Origin: Paenibacillaceae bacterium
GTDB taxonomy: Bacteria; Bacillota; Bacilli; Paenibacillales; NBRC-103111
Reading direction: 5' to 3'
Length of the DNA: 64,000 bases
Assembly (NCBI GenBank): GCA_029256185.1
Contig: JAQSYI010000034.1
Location: 62,001 to 126,000 of the forward strand
The notes below the pieces were generated by a model, which saw only the letters and a program-made list of their open reading frames with translations, ran no database searches and was not told the origin of the DNA. Position 1 is the first letter of the stretch. Each line of letters opens with the position of its first letter. The position numbers and the translations under genes were made by a program. Below are positions 33,590-42,835 of this stretch, piece by piece.

Positions 33590-34762
33590 TCAGGGAAAAG
33601 ATTCGACCAACCCCAATTTACGGATGCTAACTTCAACATCGGCTTGGATAGGAAGCTCAGCAAAGATAGACTCCCATTCCTCCTTATGTTTCTTCCAATA
33701 CTCCGGGTACTTCCGCTCCACAACCTGCTTGATGCCGAATATATCCGTTTGCCACTCCTTCTGCGCCACCTTCATTGCTGCCATGATTTCCTTGTTGATC
33801 TCTTTGGCCGCCAAATCATTGATCAAATCGACGTTGGCTTTATTCATGGTGAAGTGGCCCAAAACCTCTCCAACCGCCATCCTGCTGTGGATATCGAGAG
33901 TAACAGAGAGTTCATCCTCTTGTAATAAGGGTTTAATCTTTGCTTTTGTACACTCCATAATCTCCAGGGAAATCTTCACTTGCTGATCCCCGCCTTCGCT
34001 ATCTGCTTGGACAACCAGAATCCCCCCCTCCACATCTCCCCGCACCCAAAGGACGCCTCTGGTTTTCTCAGAATCCAATTCCCCCACCCATTTGCCCTTC
34101 TTCAGCACCGCCATTCCTTCCACCATGGGAACCGGCTGCTTGTTGTGGGTTACCTTCTTGATGAGTGAAGCAAAGCCTGTGCCGCCATGGGAAAACATCA
34201 TCTCGTTGAACTGATACAATTGTACTCTGGGCGCCCTGGACAAAAGTCCTTGATTCTTGATTTGCTGCTCAATCATGACTGTTGACAATATCGGCAAATC
34301 CGTCTTGAGATTAATGATCTCTTCGGCCGACACCTGAGACAGCAGAATATAAGGGTTGGGTTGAATTTCGTTATTCCGGTTGAGAAAATCAAGCATCGGG
34401 ATAACATCCTTATGGGAAATGGACGGACCGATTACGACTATTTTGACATACGGCCATAGCAGCTGATTGCCGATATTCTGGATGAATTTCCGGCCGGCGT
34501 CAAAAATAGTCTGTCCTTCCACCGTATACATCGTAGTCTGATTCGCCCCCTGCAGCTTCTGGGAGCCGGGCTGCTTCTGTGAGCCCAAGAGAGCCAGAGT
34601 CAGCCTTATCGTTCCATCTTCCTTCTGGTCAATTCCCACCCCGGCTATCAGCGTTCTTTCACTTAGTTCAGTGCACGAGGATGTAATGAACAGGATAGAC
34701 AGCGCCAAAAGCCCCTTCTGCAGAAAAATCAAACGTCTACTCCTTTTTTTGCTTCTTGCCAT
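33590..34762 (-). CDS. Spore germination receptor C subunit lipoprotein (GerAC family)
   Basis: A 390-residue lipoprotein with basic N-terminus, hydrophobic signal and lipobox TSSC (Cys ~30), then the GerAC start TELSERTLIAGVGIDQKEDGTIRLTLALLGSQ and the C-terminal domain (LAAKEINKEIMAAMKVAQKEWQTDIFGIKQVVERKYPEYWKKHKEEW), the family hallmark. GerC subunits sit on the outer face of the spore inner membrane. ATG 34762 with GGGGGAG 4 nt upstream; it overlaps the A-subunit gene by 26 nt, so translation is coupled. Confidence 0.94.
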   Translation of the reverse strand: MARSKKRSRRLIFLQKGLLALSILFITSSCTELSERTLIAGVGIDQKEDGTIRLTLALLGSQKQPGSQKLQGANQTTMYTVEGQTIFDAGRKFIQNIGNQLLWPYVKIVVIGPSISHKDVIPMLDFLNRNNEIQPNPYILLSQVSAEEIINLKTDLPILSTVMIEQQIKNQGLLSRAPRVQLYQFNEMMFSHGGTGFASLIKKVTHNKQPVPMVEGMAVLKKGKWVGELDSEKTRGVLWVRGDVEGGILVVQADSEGGDQQVKISLEIMECTKAKIKPLLQEDELSVTLDIHSRMAVGEVLGHFTMNKANVDLINDLAAKEINKEIMAAMKVAQKEWQTDIFGIKQVVERKYPEYWKKHKEEWESIFAELPIQADVEVSIRKLGLVESFP

Positions 34763-36359
34763 TCGACTCCCCCCCTTGCTTGATGCGCCTGTAATTCTCG
34801 GGGTTCAACGTTTGGGGCCTATGCCAAAGCGACTTCAGCGGGAAGCGGAAGATGGCATCCTTCCAATCCCCCCATTTAAGGGGGAACAACGGCGACGCAT
34901 AGGGAACGCCGAAGGACCGGAGGGTAGCCAGATGGGTAACCACAATCATTCCCAACAGCAGAATGCCGTAGATTCCCAGAGTTGATCCGGCCAAGGCGAA
35001 CAGCAGCCTCAGAATGCTGATGGGCTCCGCCAGGGAATTGATCAGAAAGGTGGAGATTCCGGCGAAGGCGACTACCACAACCACCGGTATCCCCACAAGT
35101 CCCGCTTCCACCGCAGACTGCCCCAGTATAATCGCTCCCACGATACTGACTGCTTGTCCGATGGGACGGGGCATCCGCACCCCTGCCTCGCGGATAACCT
35201 CGAATACAAGGATCATTAAGATGACCTCTATGTAGAGCTGAAAAGGAACCCCTTCCCTGGACTTGGACAAGCTGACCAACAGAGAATATGGAATAAGCAC
35301 GGGATGGTAATATTGGACAGCCACGAACAATCCCGGAAGCATGGTTGTGGTCAGGAAGCTCAGAATCCGCAGCAGCCGTACCAGACTGGAATAGAAGGGG
35401 CGGGCATAATAGTCCTCCGATACCTGAAAATGACTGATAAGCAAGTCGGGCAAGGTCAACACAATCGGGGTACCGTCCACAAAAATAGCTACCCGTCCCT
35501 CCAGAATCCGCGCTGCTGTTATATCGGGCTTCTCCGTATTCGCAATGGTCGGAAAAATGGAAAAAGGCGCATCCTCGATGTGCTGCTCGATATAGCCTGA
35601 TTCGATAACCATATCCACCTTAATTTTACTGATCCGCTTTCGTACCTCTTCCACAACGGCTTCATCCACAATTCCTTCCACATAGACCATAACAACCTTA
35701 GTCTGAGTCATAGTTCCGACAATACTCGTCTCCAACCTCAGTTGGGGATGATGGATTCGTTTGCGGAGCAGGGACAGATTAATGTTCAGATCCTCCACGA
35801 AAGAATCCCGCGGCCCCCGGATGACCGTCTCCGACACAGGCTGGTCAATTGCTCTTGATTTCCAGGCCCCGGCCGGAATTAACAAGGCCCGTGTCTCCCC
35901 TTCTACGAATACGGCAACATTGCCCTGCAGAACAAGCCCGACGATGAAGGAGAATTCATCCGAGTCCCCGATATCCATTACCGCAAGTACGGATTCCCTC
36001 ATAAACGTAAGGACATTGGTGCCGTCCGTGGGCAGCTCCGCCTTCATAATGGGAGATATAACACCCTCGTTGACCGTCTTCTTGTCTGTAATGCCCGTTA
36101 TGGAAACCAGCAGAACAGCCCGCTTGGGACCGGTTCCCAATTGAAAACGGCGGCAGAGAATACTGTCATTTTCCCCAAGGATCTCCCGGAGATGCCGCTC
36201 ATTTAGATCCAGTGAAGTTTGCACGGTCTCTGGCGGAGGAAGCTTCAGCCGCTCCGACGATTGGCTCGCATGGGGGTTGGGCTGCTCCTGTTTGGATTGC
36301 TTTGCCTTGGCTGTATGGAGCCTGGCATATTTGGCCTGCTTACCCATCCATCGGATCAA
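34737..36359 (-). CDS. Spore germination receptor A subunit (GerAA family)
   Basis: A 540-residue GerA protein. A hydrophilic N-terminal half (~50-290, with NERHLREILGENDSILCRRFQLG and IVGTMTQTKVVMVYVEGIVDEAVVEEVRKRI) precedes about five membrane helices (from ~300) with the conserved EDYYARPFYSSLVRLLRILSFLTTTMLPGLFVA and VSIVGAIILGQSAVEAGLV. A subunits oligomerise in the spore inner membrane as ion-channel-forming germinant receptors. TTG 36359 with AAGGAG about 11 nt upstream. First gene of a complete gerA-C-B operon. Confidence 0.95.
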   Translation of the reverse strand: MIRWMGKQAKYARLHTAKAKQSKQEQPNPHASQSSERLKLPPPETVQTSLDLNERHLREILGENDSILCRRFQLGTGPKRAVLLVSITGITDKKTVNEGVISPIMKAELPTDGTNVLTFMRESVLAVMDIGDSDEFSFIVGLVLQGNVAVFVEGETRALLIPAGAWKSRAIDQPVSETVIRGPRDSFVEDLNINLSLLRKRIHHPQLRLETSIVGTMTQTKVVMVYVEGIVDEAVVEEVRKRISKIKVDMVIESGYIEQHIEDAPFSIFPTIANTEKPDITAARILEGRVAIFVDGTPIVLTLPDLLISHFQVSEDYYARPFYSSLVRLLRILSFLTTTMLPGLFVAVQYYHPVLIPYSLLVSLSKSREGVPFQLYIEVILMILVFEVIREAGVRMPRPIGQAVSIVGAIILGQSAVEAGLVGIPVVVVVAFAGISTFLINSLAEPISILRLLFALAGSTLGIYGILLLGMIVVTHLATLRSFGVPYASPLFPLKWGDWKDAIFRFPLKSLWHRPQTLNPENYRRIKQGGESNGKKQKKE

Positions 36360-36483
36360 GGGCTATCAATCTCCTTTTCGATTCGCCTGCAAGACCTGCA
36401 TCGGTTTGATTATTAATGATATTGGTATTATTTTCACTAACAGCCGCAATTTATGCAGGAGCTGCGCATAAAGCCCAAAAATG

Positions 36484-36546
36484 AAAAGGCCTCTCCATCG
36501 CAGCATACCCCGGAGATACTCCGATGCTGCAATAAAGAGGCTTTTT
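36484..36546. terminator. Bidirectional-looking terminator between methyltransferase and GerA operon
   Basis: AAAGGCCTCT...AAGAGGCTTTTT with an inner GCAGCAT/ATGCTGC stem. On the minus strand it ends in CTTTTCATTTTT, serving the methyltransferase; on the plus strand it ends in TTTTT. Confidence 0.8.
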
Positions 36547-36587
36547 GTGAACATATACCGTTTTTTTGCTGCTATAAGTAAGGAATG

Positions 36588-37331
36588 TTACCCGCGCTTG
36601 CGCAGCACGGCTACTAATGCGGTAGAGCCTGCGGTATAGGCCTCGCCCTGATAGTTGCCGTAGAACTCCGGCACAGGCAAGCCATACTGCTCTGCAATCT
36701 GAAGCAGCTCGTCGCTCTGCATGGGCAAGAGCCTCACTCTGTTCTCGTACTCCTCTTCACTTGCGGCGCCCTTCACCGACAGGCGTCCATGAAACAGAAT
36801 GCCGTCCTCCTCCAATTCGTACAGACGCCGGAAGGTGATCGTCTGATCTGCCAGCTTCCGCTCGATCACCGGCAGCTCCTTGACATGATCGCGGAGAATG
36901 CGGTCATAGTTCACATTCTGCAGAATCAAAGCCCCGCCCGGCTTCAACCGGTCGAACATGCCAATCACCGCATCGGCGATCTCTGTCAGATCATTAAGAT
37001 GAACAAGAGAATTCCCTACGCATACGACTGTTTCATACCCTTCTGCGGGGAGGTTGTCCAATCCCCGCATATCCAGCAGCAGCGTCTCAAAGCCCGTTGC
37101 CCCGGGGGACTCCTGCTTCTTTTTCATTTGATCTACCATAGACGGGTCCACATCGATGGCAGTAACGGAATAGCCCCGTTCACTAAGGGCTGCCGCAAGG
37201 TTCCCGGTTCCGGCTGCCACGTCCAGAATTCTGCCGCCCGGTACAGTCTGTTTTGCCACAAAATCCACCTGGGCAGGGGCCGCGGGAAATATCTCATCAT
37301 AATACCGGCTCAAAGTCTCGTAGAAGCTCAC
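36588..37331 (-). CDS. SAM-dependent class I methyltransferase
   Basis: A ~247-residue methyltransferase of the Methyltransf_25/UbiE-like type, substrate unknown. Motif I is ILDVAAGTGNLAAALSERGYSVTAIDVDPSMV (about residues 35-66), motif II region YETVVCVGNSLVHL, and post-motif LKPGGALILQNVNYDRI; the N-terminal YYDEIF is common in the group. GTG 37331 has AAAGGTGG 9 nt upstream, while the in-frame TTG at 37340 touches that ribosome site and is less likely. It stands alone, followed by a strong terminator. Confidence 0.87.
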   Translation of the reverse strand: MSFYETLSRYYDEIFPAAPAQVDFVAKQTVPGGRILDVAAGTGNLAAALSERGYSVTAIDVDPSMVDQMKKKQESPGATGFETLLLDMRGLDNLPAEGYETVVCVGNSLVHLNDLTEIADAVIGMFDRLKPGGALILQNVNYDRILRDHVKELPVIERKLADQTITFRRLYELEEDGILFHGRLSVKGAASEEEYENRVRLLPMQSDELLQIAEQYGLPVPEFYGNYQGEAYTAGSTALVAVLRKRG

Positions 37332-37391
37332 CTTTCCCAACCACCTTTCATGTAATGGAAATCATGGTCCGTATGTCTATAGTTTATCCTG

Positions 37392-39983
37392 TTATTCTCC
37401 TTTGAATCGAAGGGAGGAGACGGCTTGCTCCAGATCCGCCAGATGCTGTTCGGTCCGGGCAGACTCCTCCAAGTTCCAGGAAACAAGATAGGTAATATCC
37501 TGTTTGGAAAAGATGTATTGCGTGAGGCGGGAGGGAGCCGTCTTGCTGTTGTTCTCCACTGTGAATTTCGTTGCATCCACTCCGAACATCTCCTCCTCTT
37601 CTTTGTCCACAACGAGTTCACTGCCGCTCTCCTGAACCTTCTTGTAGAGCTGGTCAACTTGCTTCACCGCTTGCCCGTATGCTTCATCACGGGCAGCGGT
37701 AATATTGAAGAATCCTCCCGGGAAGAGGAAAATTTGCTGATCTCCATCCGGAATTCCCAACTGGGAGACGCCCGGAAACGCGCCCGGTTCCCAATATTCC
37801 GGTATTTCGGCAGAATAACCCAGCTTCTTGTTGGTGAACTTTATCTTGCTGGTGTAATCAACCAGGTCCTCTTCATCCTCAATGAGTCCCAGAGCATCAT
37901 TACGCGCCGATAAGCCCAGTTCGAAGGAGCGGGTAATCCGTTCAACCAGATCCTCCGCGTCCGCCGAAGGCAGATCCCTGGGATGGGAGATGGTTAGCCT
38001 GTATTTGTAGCCTTCCTTCTCCAGGAAGAACAACAATAGCGTACTCCATTCCTCACCTTGTCTGATTTGAGCGGTCCATAATGAGGCTGGCCGGCCGGCA
38101 ACCACCACGCTCTCCGTCTTACCGGTTTCCAGATATGCCGGAGCGTATCTGTACGCATAACGTTCCTCTGTCCGCCTGACCCACTTCTCCACGGTATCGC
38201 CCTCAGCCAAAGTGGTCATCTCCACCTGGGCATAGCTGGTATAGGAGTCATCCTCATATTTGAATTCATCGGCCATACCGGTGCTGCTCCAGCCGGCAGG
38301 CACCGAGAGCGAGTAGCCATAATCCTCATGGGCATGCTTGCGGTATCCGTCCTGATTCACGGCTACATCCTTAAGCGCCGCATCCTGCTTGTCGAAGGAA
38401 AGCCGGAAGCTGTCCAGCAGATCCGTATAACCGCTGCGCTTGATGGTATTCTTATAATTCTTCTCCTCATAGATGGACATCACGACATAGCAGATATAAT
38501 CCTCACCGCTGTATGCCCGGGATTCATAATAGCCGTAGCTGTCCCTGCTGATAATTCTGGCGTAGGACTGGCCTCCTGCTGTCACATACTGGCGCTCCAA
38601 AATGGTGACGTCTTCCTCCTGGGAGGCAAGGGCCTTGAGCAGCCCGCTCTTGGAATATTCGTGCTCCTTCTCTTCAGCGGTAATCCGCAGGGAATATTCT
38701 CCCCTGGCGTCAGCCAGGGACACGGAACCGCCCGTTTCCGATTGATGGTACAGTTCAAGTCCCGACGGGTACTTCATGGACCAGCCGAAGCGGCTGTCGC
38801 CGATCCGGGTCTTGCCTTGGTCGGAGTCGAAGGCTCCTCCGCTCCCCGCCTTCCCTCCGGGCAACGCCGCCCCGGCCAATTCACCGAATACGACGGTGCG
38901 TTTCACTGTACCGCCGGCCGTTTGCAGGGTGAATTCAGCCGATTCACCCGGCAGGTAGTTTTTCAGGAGCTCGTTGAATTCCACCAGATTGGCGGCAGGA
39001 TGATCCCCCAACTTGAGGAACTTGTCCCCGGGTTTAATACCCGCCTTGGCCGCCGGTGAATCAGGCTCAACGAAGCTTACGGTCATGGGTTCTTCTGTGG
39101 GAATGCCTACCAGCGCCGCCCAACTCTCCTCAAGTTCCATGCCTGTGGCCGGCCGTTTCACACGCCCATAGTCCCGGAAATGCTGCAGCACGTACTGCAC
39201 CGTATCTGCCGGAATGGCAAAACCCAGATTATCCACTCCGTAATCTGCATACTTAAGCGTATTGATGCCCACAACCTCGCCCTTCAGGTTAACGAGAGCA
39301 CCTCCGCTGTTGCCCGGATTAATCGCCGCATCCGTCTGCAATAGACGATACGTGGAATTCACGGAGCGGTCCAGGCCGCTGATCACCCCTACCGTGACCG
39401 AGTTGCGGAGGGAGAAGGAAATGGGGGTGCCGATGGCAATCACCGTCTCGCCCACTTGGATGTCCGCCTTGGCTGCAAAGGCGGCCTCCTTCAGTCCTGC
39501 AGCGTCAATATGAACCAGCGCCAGATCACTTTCCTCGTCAAAATGGGTGGTCTTGCCATTATATTGTTTGCCGTCAAAGGTAACCACTACAATCTGATCC
39601 ATGTTCTTGACCACATGGGCATTGGTAATAATGGTTCCGCCGGATTCTACGATCACTCCGGTGCCATGGGTAAGGTCGAACCGGCCAGCCGGCCCGGAGC
39701 TTCCAGCTTGGCGGCCAATAATCGCCACAACGGATGGCGATGTCTGCGAGATCGCTTGGGGAATCGCCCCTATGGCGTAGTCGGTATACCGTCCATCCCC
39801 GTTGGCGGTGGTGGCGGCACTTATGTAGGCAGACACCGGGCCTGTGGTTGTGTACGCCGCAGGAACAGATCCGCCGGCCTGGTGCGCAGTTTGTGCTGAA
39901 GCTGCCGCTGTTGCCGACCAGGCTCCTTGCAGCAAGCCTACAGCAAGCGCTGCGGCTGCCATTCTATGAATCTTTCTGATCAT
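37392..39983 (-). CDS. Exported HtrA/DegP-like serine protease with three C-terminal PsbP-like repeats
   Basis: An 863-residue secreted S1C protease. Signal peptide ~1-32, a Ser/Thr/Ala-rich stretch, then a trypsin-like domain with His123 (TNAHVVKN), Asp153 (ESDLALVHID) and Ser226 (INPGNSGGALVN), and a PDZ domain (~300-365, FVEPDSPAAKAGIKPGDKFLKL). After a linker come three related ~140-residue beta-rich repeats, each opening alike (DSRFGWSMKYPSGL, EDYGYSLSVPAGW, KKLGYSAEIPEYW) and resembling PsbP/Mog1-fold domains. Usual HtrA proteins end after one or two PDZ domains. ATG 39983 after a GGGAG-rich purine tract; the upstream in-frame extension lacks a signal peptide. Monocistronic. Confidence 0.9.
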   Translation of the reverse strand: MIRKIHRMAAAALAVGLLQGAWSATAAASAQTAHQAGGSVPAAYTTTGPVSAYISAATTANGDGRYTDYAIGAIPQAISQTSPSVVAIIGRQAGSSGPAGRFDLTHGTGVIVESGGTIITNAHVVKNMDQIVVVTFDGKQYNGKTTHFDEESDLALVHIDAAGLKEAAFAAKADIQVGETVIAIGTPISFSLRNSVTVGVISGLDRSVNSTYRLLQTDAAINPGNSGGALVNLKGEVVGINTLKYADYGVDNLGFAIPADTVQYVLQHFRDYGRVKRPATGMELEESWAALVGIPTEEPMTVSFVEPDSPAAKAGIKPGDKFLKLGDHPAANLVEFNELLKNYLPGESAEFTLQTAGGTVKRTVVFGELAGAALPGGKAGSGGAFDSDQGKTRIGDSRFGWSMKYPSGLELYHQSETGGSVSLADARGEYSLRITAEEKEHEYSKSGLLKALASQEEDVTILERQYVTAGGQSYARIISRDSYGYYESRAYSGEDYICYVVMSIYEEKNYKNTIKRSGYTDLLDSFRLSFDKQDAALKDVAVNQDGYRKHAHEDYGYSLSVPAGWSSTGMADEFKYEDDSYTSYAQVEMTTLAEGDTVEKWVRRTEERYAYRYAPAYLETGKTESVVVAGRPASLWTAQIRQGEEWSTLLLFFLEKEGYKYRLTISHPRDLPSADAEDLVERITRSFELGLSARNDALGLIEDEEDLVDYTSKIKFTNKKLGYSAEIPEYWEPGAFPGVSQLGIPDGDQQIFLFPGGFFNITAARDEAYGQAVKQVDQLYKKVQESGSELVVDKEEEEMFGVDATKFTVENNSKTAPSRLTQYIFSKQDITYLVSWNLEESARTEQHLADLEQAVSSLRFKGE

Positions 39984-40109
39984 TGTCTCTCTCCCTCTCC
40001 CGCGGACTCCATGCGCCCGGCGGAGCCTTGCATATGCAGGCTCTTCTATGTAATGTATCATGCTGCCTGTCCCTGCCACAACAGGAGTTTTTGGCGGTTT
40101 CTGTCTGTT

Positions 40110-40143
40110 AAGACAACAAGAAGAACCCGCACGGATGACGGGC
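40110..40143 (-). terminator. Weak terminator after the FGGY kinase gene
   Basis: Minus-strand stem AGCCCG with CGGGTT (one G-U) followed by CTTCTTGTTGTCTT. It sits about 40 nt downstream of the kinase stop, before the HtrA promoter region. Confidence 0.5.
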
Positions 40144-40183
40144 TCTCCTGTCTCTTCCTATCAGCTGTACACAACCAGGATAT

Positions 40184-41683
40184 CTACAAACTCCTGTAAT
40201 AGCTCCGCAGCGGCTGCTGCAAGGGGGCATAGCCGGTCTCGTACAGCTTGCAGTACGCCTCATGCCGCTCAGGGTCCGCGGCCAAAGTGCGCCCGCCGCT
40301 CTTATCGATGGCCCTGGCCGCCTCTTCCGCGCTGGCATATGCCCCTGCGCCGATTCCTGCAGCCATGGCCGCTCCCAGCAGCGTGGCCTCAGGGATCGGA
40401 GGCAGCTCCAGCGTAAATGCGGACACATCCGCCTTCACCTGCAGCCAATGGGGATTGCGGGTGCCTCCGCCTACCACCTGCAGCCGTTCAATGGGACACC
40501 CCGCAATCTCCTCCGCCGAGCGCCGGATGGATTCCAATTGGTAGGCCGTGCCTTCCAGTACGGACTTGATAATCTCCCCCTGGCCATGCTCCTTGAGCAA
40601 GCCGATGAAGGCGGCCTTGGCGGATGTATCCGGGGCGGGCGCCCCGCTGCCCGTCAGATACGGGAAGTAGAGGATGCCCGTAGGCCCCGGCGCCGTCTTG
40701 TCCAGCAGCTGGAGCATGCGTTCATACGATACCGGCTCCTCCCCCAATTGGGCCCGCAGCCATTCTACGGAGCCGCCGGAGGAGGAATTGCCTCCCATCC
40801 AGAACATCCGGTCCTTCGCCACATGGCAGCCGAAGGACAGCCCGGATTCAAATTCCTTGCGGCCCAGTGGCTTGTCGGCCATGGTCCCTACCAGTGTTTC
40901 CGCCGTCCCCATGGAATCGTAGATAATTCCCGGCTTAATCGCGCCTACGGCCAGCGCCGCAACGACATGATCATGCCCGGCAATGGCTACAGGCATACCT
41001 TCCGCCAATCCCGTCTGCGCCGCCGCCGCCGCTGTGACTCCCCCGCCCAGGGGTGTTCCGGACGGCCAGGCCTCGGGATAGATGGCGGGATCCATGCCGA
41101 ACCGGCGCAGCCAGGGCTCATCCCACGCCTTCGTATCCACACGGAAGGCATAGGTGCGGGCCGCCAGTGAATAATCGAAGGCCAGCGACCCGGAGAGCCG
41201 GTAAGCGATATAACCCGATGCGGACAGCCAGCAGGCCTCAGGCGTGAACGCCTCGGGATAATGCTCCCGGATCCACAGCAGCTTGCATAGCCCCAGCTTG
41301 AAGCTTAGATGCAGGCCGCTGGCCTGGAACCTCTCGTAGGTGTCGCATTGCGACCGGATCCAATCCGCCTGCGGCTTGGAGACATCATCGAACCAGGGCA
41401 TGAACGGCGACAGAGGCTTGCCTGTCTGCCTGTCGATGAGGAGCCCGCTCTCCGCCATGCTGGTAATCCCCACCGCCCCAATCTCCTTGGGATCAACGCC
41501 GCGGATAACCTCCCGCACGGCTGAGGCCAGCAGCTTCCACATTTCCTCGGGTTCGTAATAGAACTCTCCCCGCTCATTCTGATGCGTTGCCGTAGGCCTG
41601 CTGGCAATTGCCAACGGCTTGCCGTCCTTGCCGAATAACCCGGCCTTGCTGTTGGTAGTGCCGATATCTATGCCAAGAAGCAT
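40184..41683 (-). CDS. FGGY-family carbohydrate kinase
   Basis: A 499-residue sugar kinase of the FGGY family (gluconate/xylulose/fuculose group), which phosphorylates a sugar or sugar acid with ATP. The N-terminal phosphate-1 motif is LLGIDIGTTNSKAGLFGKDGKPL; AESGLLIDRQTGKPLSPFMPWFD carries the sugar-binding segment with catalytic Asp; GHDHVVAALAVGAIKPGIIYDSMGTAETL is the FGGY hinge; and LQVVGGGTRNPHWLQVKADV is the adenosine motif. The true substrate cannot be read from this. ATG 41683 with GGAGG about 7 nt upstream. It stands alone between the HtrA gene and the nucleoside transporter. Confidence 0.92.
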   Translation of the reverse strand: MLLGIDIGTTNSKAGLFGKDGKPLAIASRPTATHQNERGEFYYEPEEMWKLLASAVREVIRGVDPKEIGAVGITSMAESGLLIDRQTGKPLSPFMPWFDDVSKPQADWIRSQCDTYERFQASGLHLSFKLGLCKLLWIREHYPEAFTPEACWLSASGYIAYRLSGSLAFDYSLAARTYAFRVDTKAWDEPWLRRFGMDPAIYPEAWPSGTPLGGGVTAAAAAQTGLAEGMPVAIAGHDHVVAALAVGAIKPGIIYDSMGTAETLVGTMADKPLGRKEFESGLSFGCHVAKDRMFWMGGNSSSGGSVEWLRAQLGEEPVSYERMLQLLDKTAPGPTGILYFPYLTGSGAPAPDTSAKAAFIGLLKEHGQGEIIKSVLEGTAYQLESIRRSAEEIAGCPIERLQVVGGGTRNPHWLQVKADVSAFTLELPPIPEATLLGAAMAAGIGAGAYASAEEAARAIDKSGGRTLAADPERHEAYCKLYETGYAPLQQPLRSYYRSL

Positions 41684-41884
41684 GGGGCTCCCTCCATCTG
41701 TCACGAAGTAGAATAGTCTTGTTTCATTCTATCCTGCTCCCGGCTGATTGGCAACGGGAATGTACGTACAAGCTGCAGCGCTTCGCCTCCACCGCAGCGG
41801 ATTCCGGCGGCAATCCGAATAGACCCGTGCTCGCTTGGCCGTTAAGCAAAGCGTGCACGAGTCTGAATGTTACAAGATAACCGC

Positions 41885-42835
41885 TTACCGTTTCCCCGGG
41901 TCGTACGGCTCTCCCAGTGCCGCGGGAGCCGTTGCCCGGCCGACCGCGCCTGCCAACACCAGAATGGTCAGCACATAAGGCAGCATGAAGATGAATTCCT
42001 GCGGAATGTGGGAAGACCAGGAATAGAGTTGGACCACACTGCGCAGAGAGGTGGCGAACCCGAAGAACACCGCCGCTCCGAATGCCCCAAGGGGGTTCCA
42101 CTTGCCGAAGATCATCGCAGCGATGGCGATGAAGCCCTGGCCGGATACGGTATTATGGGCGAAGCTGCTGGTCGTGGTCAATGTGATGGTTGCTCCGCCC
42201 AACGCTGCCAGAGCCCCGCTCATGAACACCCCCATATAACGGGTGCGCAGCACCTTGATCCCCACTGTATCCGCAGCCCCAGGGTGCTCCCCTACTGCAC
42301 GAAGCCTTAAACCAAAGGGCATCTTGAACAGCAGATACCAGGCCACAAACACAAGAATATAGGCGAGATACGTGGGAGGATAGGCTTCGAACAGCGCTGT
42401 TCCCACAAAGGGAATATCGCCGAGCAGCGGAATCCTCACCTTGCCGAATACCTCCTGCAGCGTTTCTGTCTGGCCGGAGCCGTCAAACAGCACCTTGACC
42501 AAATACACGCTAAGTCCCGCCGCGAGAAAGTTGATGACCACGCCGCTTACGGTCTGGTCGGCCTTGAACGTAATGGACGCCACGGCATGGATCGCCGAGA
42601 GTCCCACGCCCAAGACTGCCGCTGCCAGCATCCCCACCCAGGGAGACCAAGCGCCCCAGCCTGCGTCTTCGGCGTAGAAGCCGAACAGCGCAGCCGCGAA
42701 TGCCCCTACCACCATAAGCCCTTCTATGCCGATGTTGACCACGCCGGAACGTTCAGAGAAGATGCCGCCCAGGGCTGCCAGAATCAGAGGCGTGGAGTAG
42801 ACTAGAGTAATATTGAGCAATTCTGCCAGATTCAT
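41885..42835 (-). CDS. nupQ: Nucleoside ABC transporter permease 2 (NupQ-like)
   Basis: A 316-residue membrane permease of the BPD_transp_2 family (branched-chain amino acid/ribose type), second of a pair. Marks: SGVVNIGIEGLMVVGAFAAALFGFY near residue 30, and LRAVGEHPGAADTVGIKVLRTRYMGVFMSGALAALGGA in the cytoplasmic loop. In B. subtilis the nupNOPQ set imports guanosine. ATG 42835 overlaps the previous stop (ATGA) with AAGGAGG upstream. Last gene of the four-gene operon. Confidence 0.9.
   Translation of the reverse strand: MNLAELLNITLVYSTPLILAALGGIFSERSGVVNIGIEGLMVVGAFAAALFGFYAEDAGWGAWSPWVGMLAAAVLGVGLSAIHAVASITFKADQTVSGVVINFLAAGLSVYLVKVLFDGSGQTETLQEVFGKVRIPLLGDIPFVGTALFEAYPPTYLAYILVFVAWYLLFKMPFGLRLRAVGEHPGAADTVGIKVLRTRYMGVFMSGALAALGGATITLTTTSSFAHNTVSGQGFIAIAAMIFGKWNPLGAFGAAVFFGFATSLRSVVQLYSWSSHIPQEFIFMLPYVLTILVLAGAVGRATAPAALGEPYDPGKR

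Noticed and set aside
36425..36455. Forespore SigG promoter for the germination operon
   Set aside because: TGCATA and AATAATA are present on the minus strand but the spacing is about 19 bp and the first -10 base is wrong; too weak to list.
40080..40183. Small plus-strand genes in the HtrA/kinase gap
   Set aside because: Short frames without ribosome sites or similarity; the gap holds a weak terminator and the HtrA promoter region.
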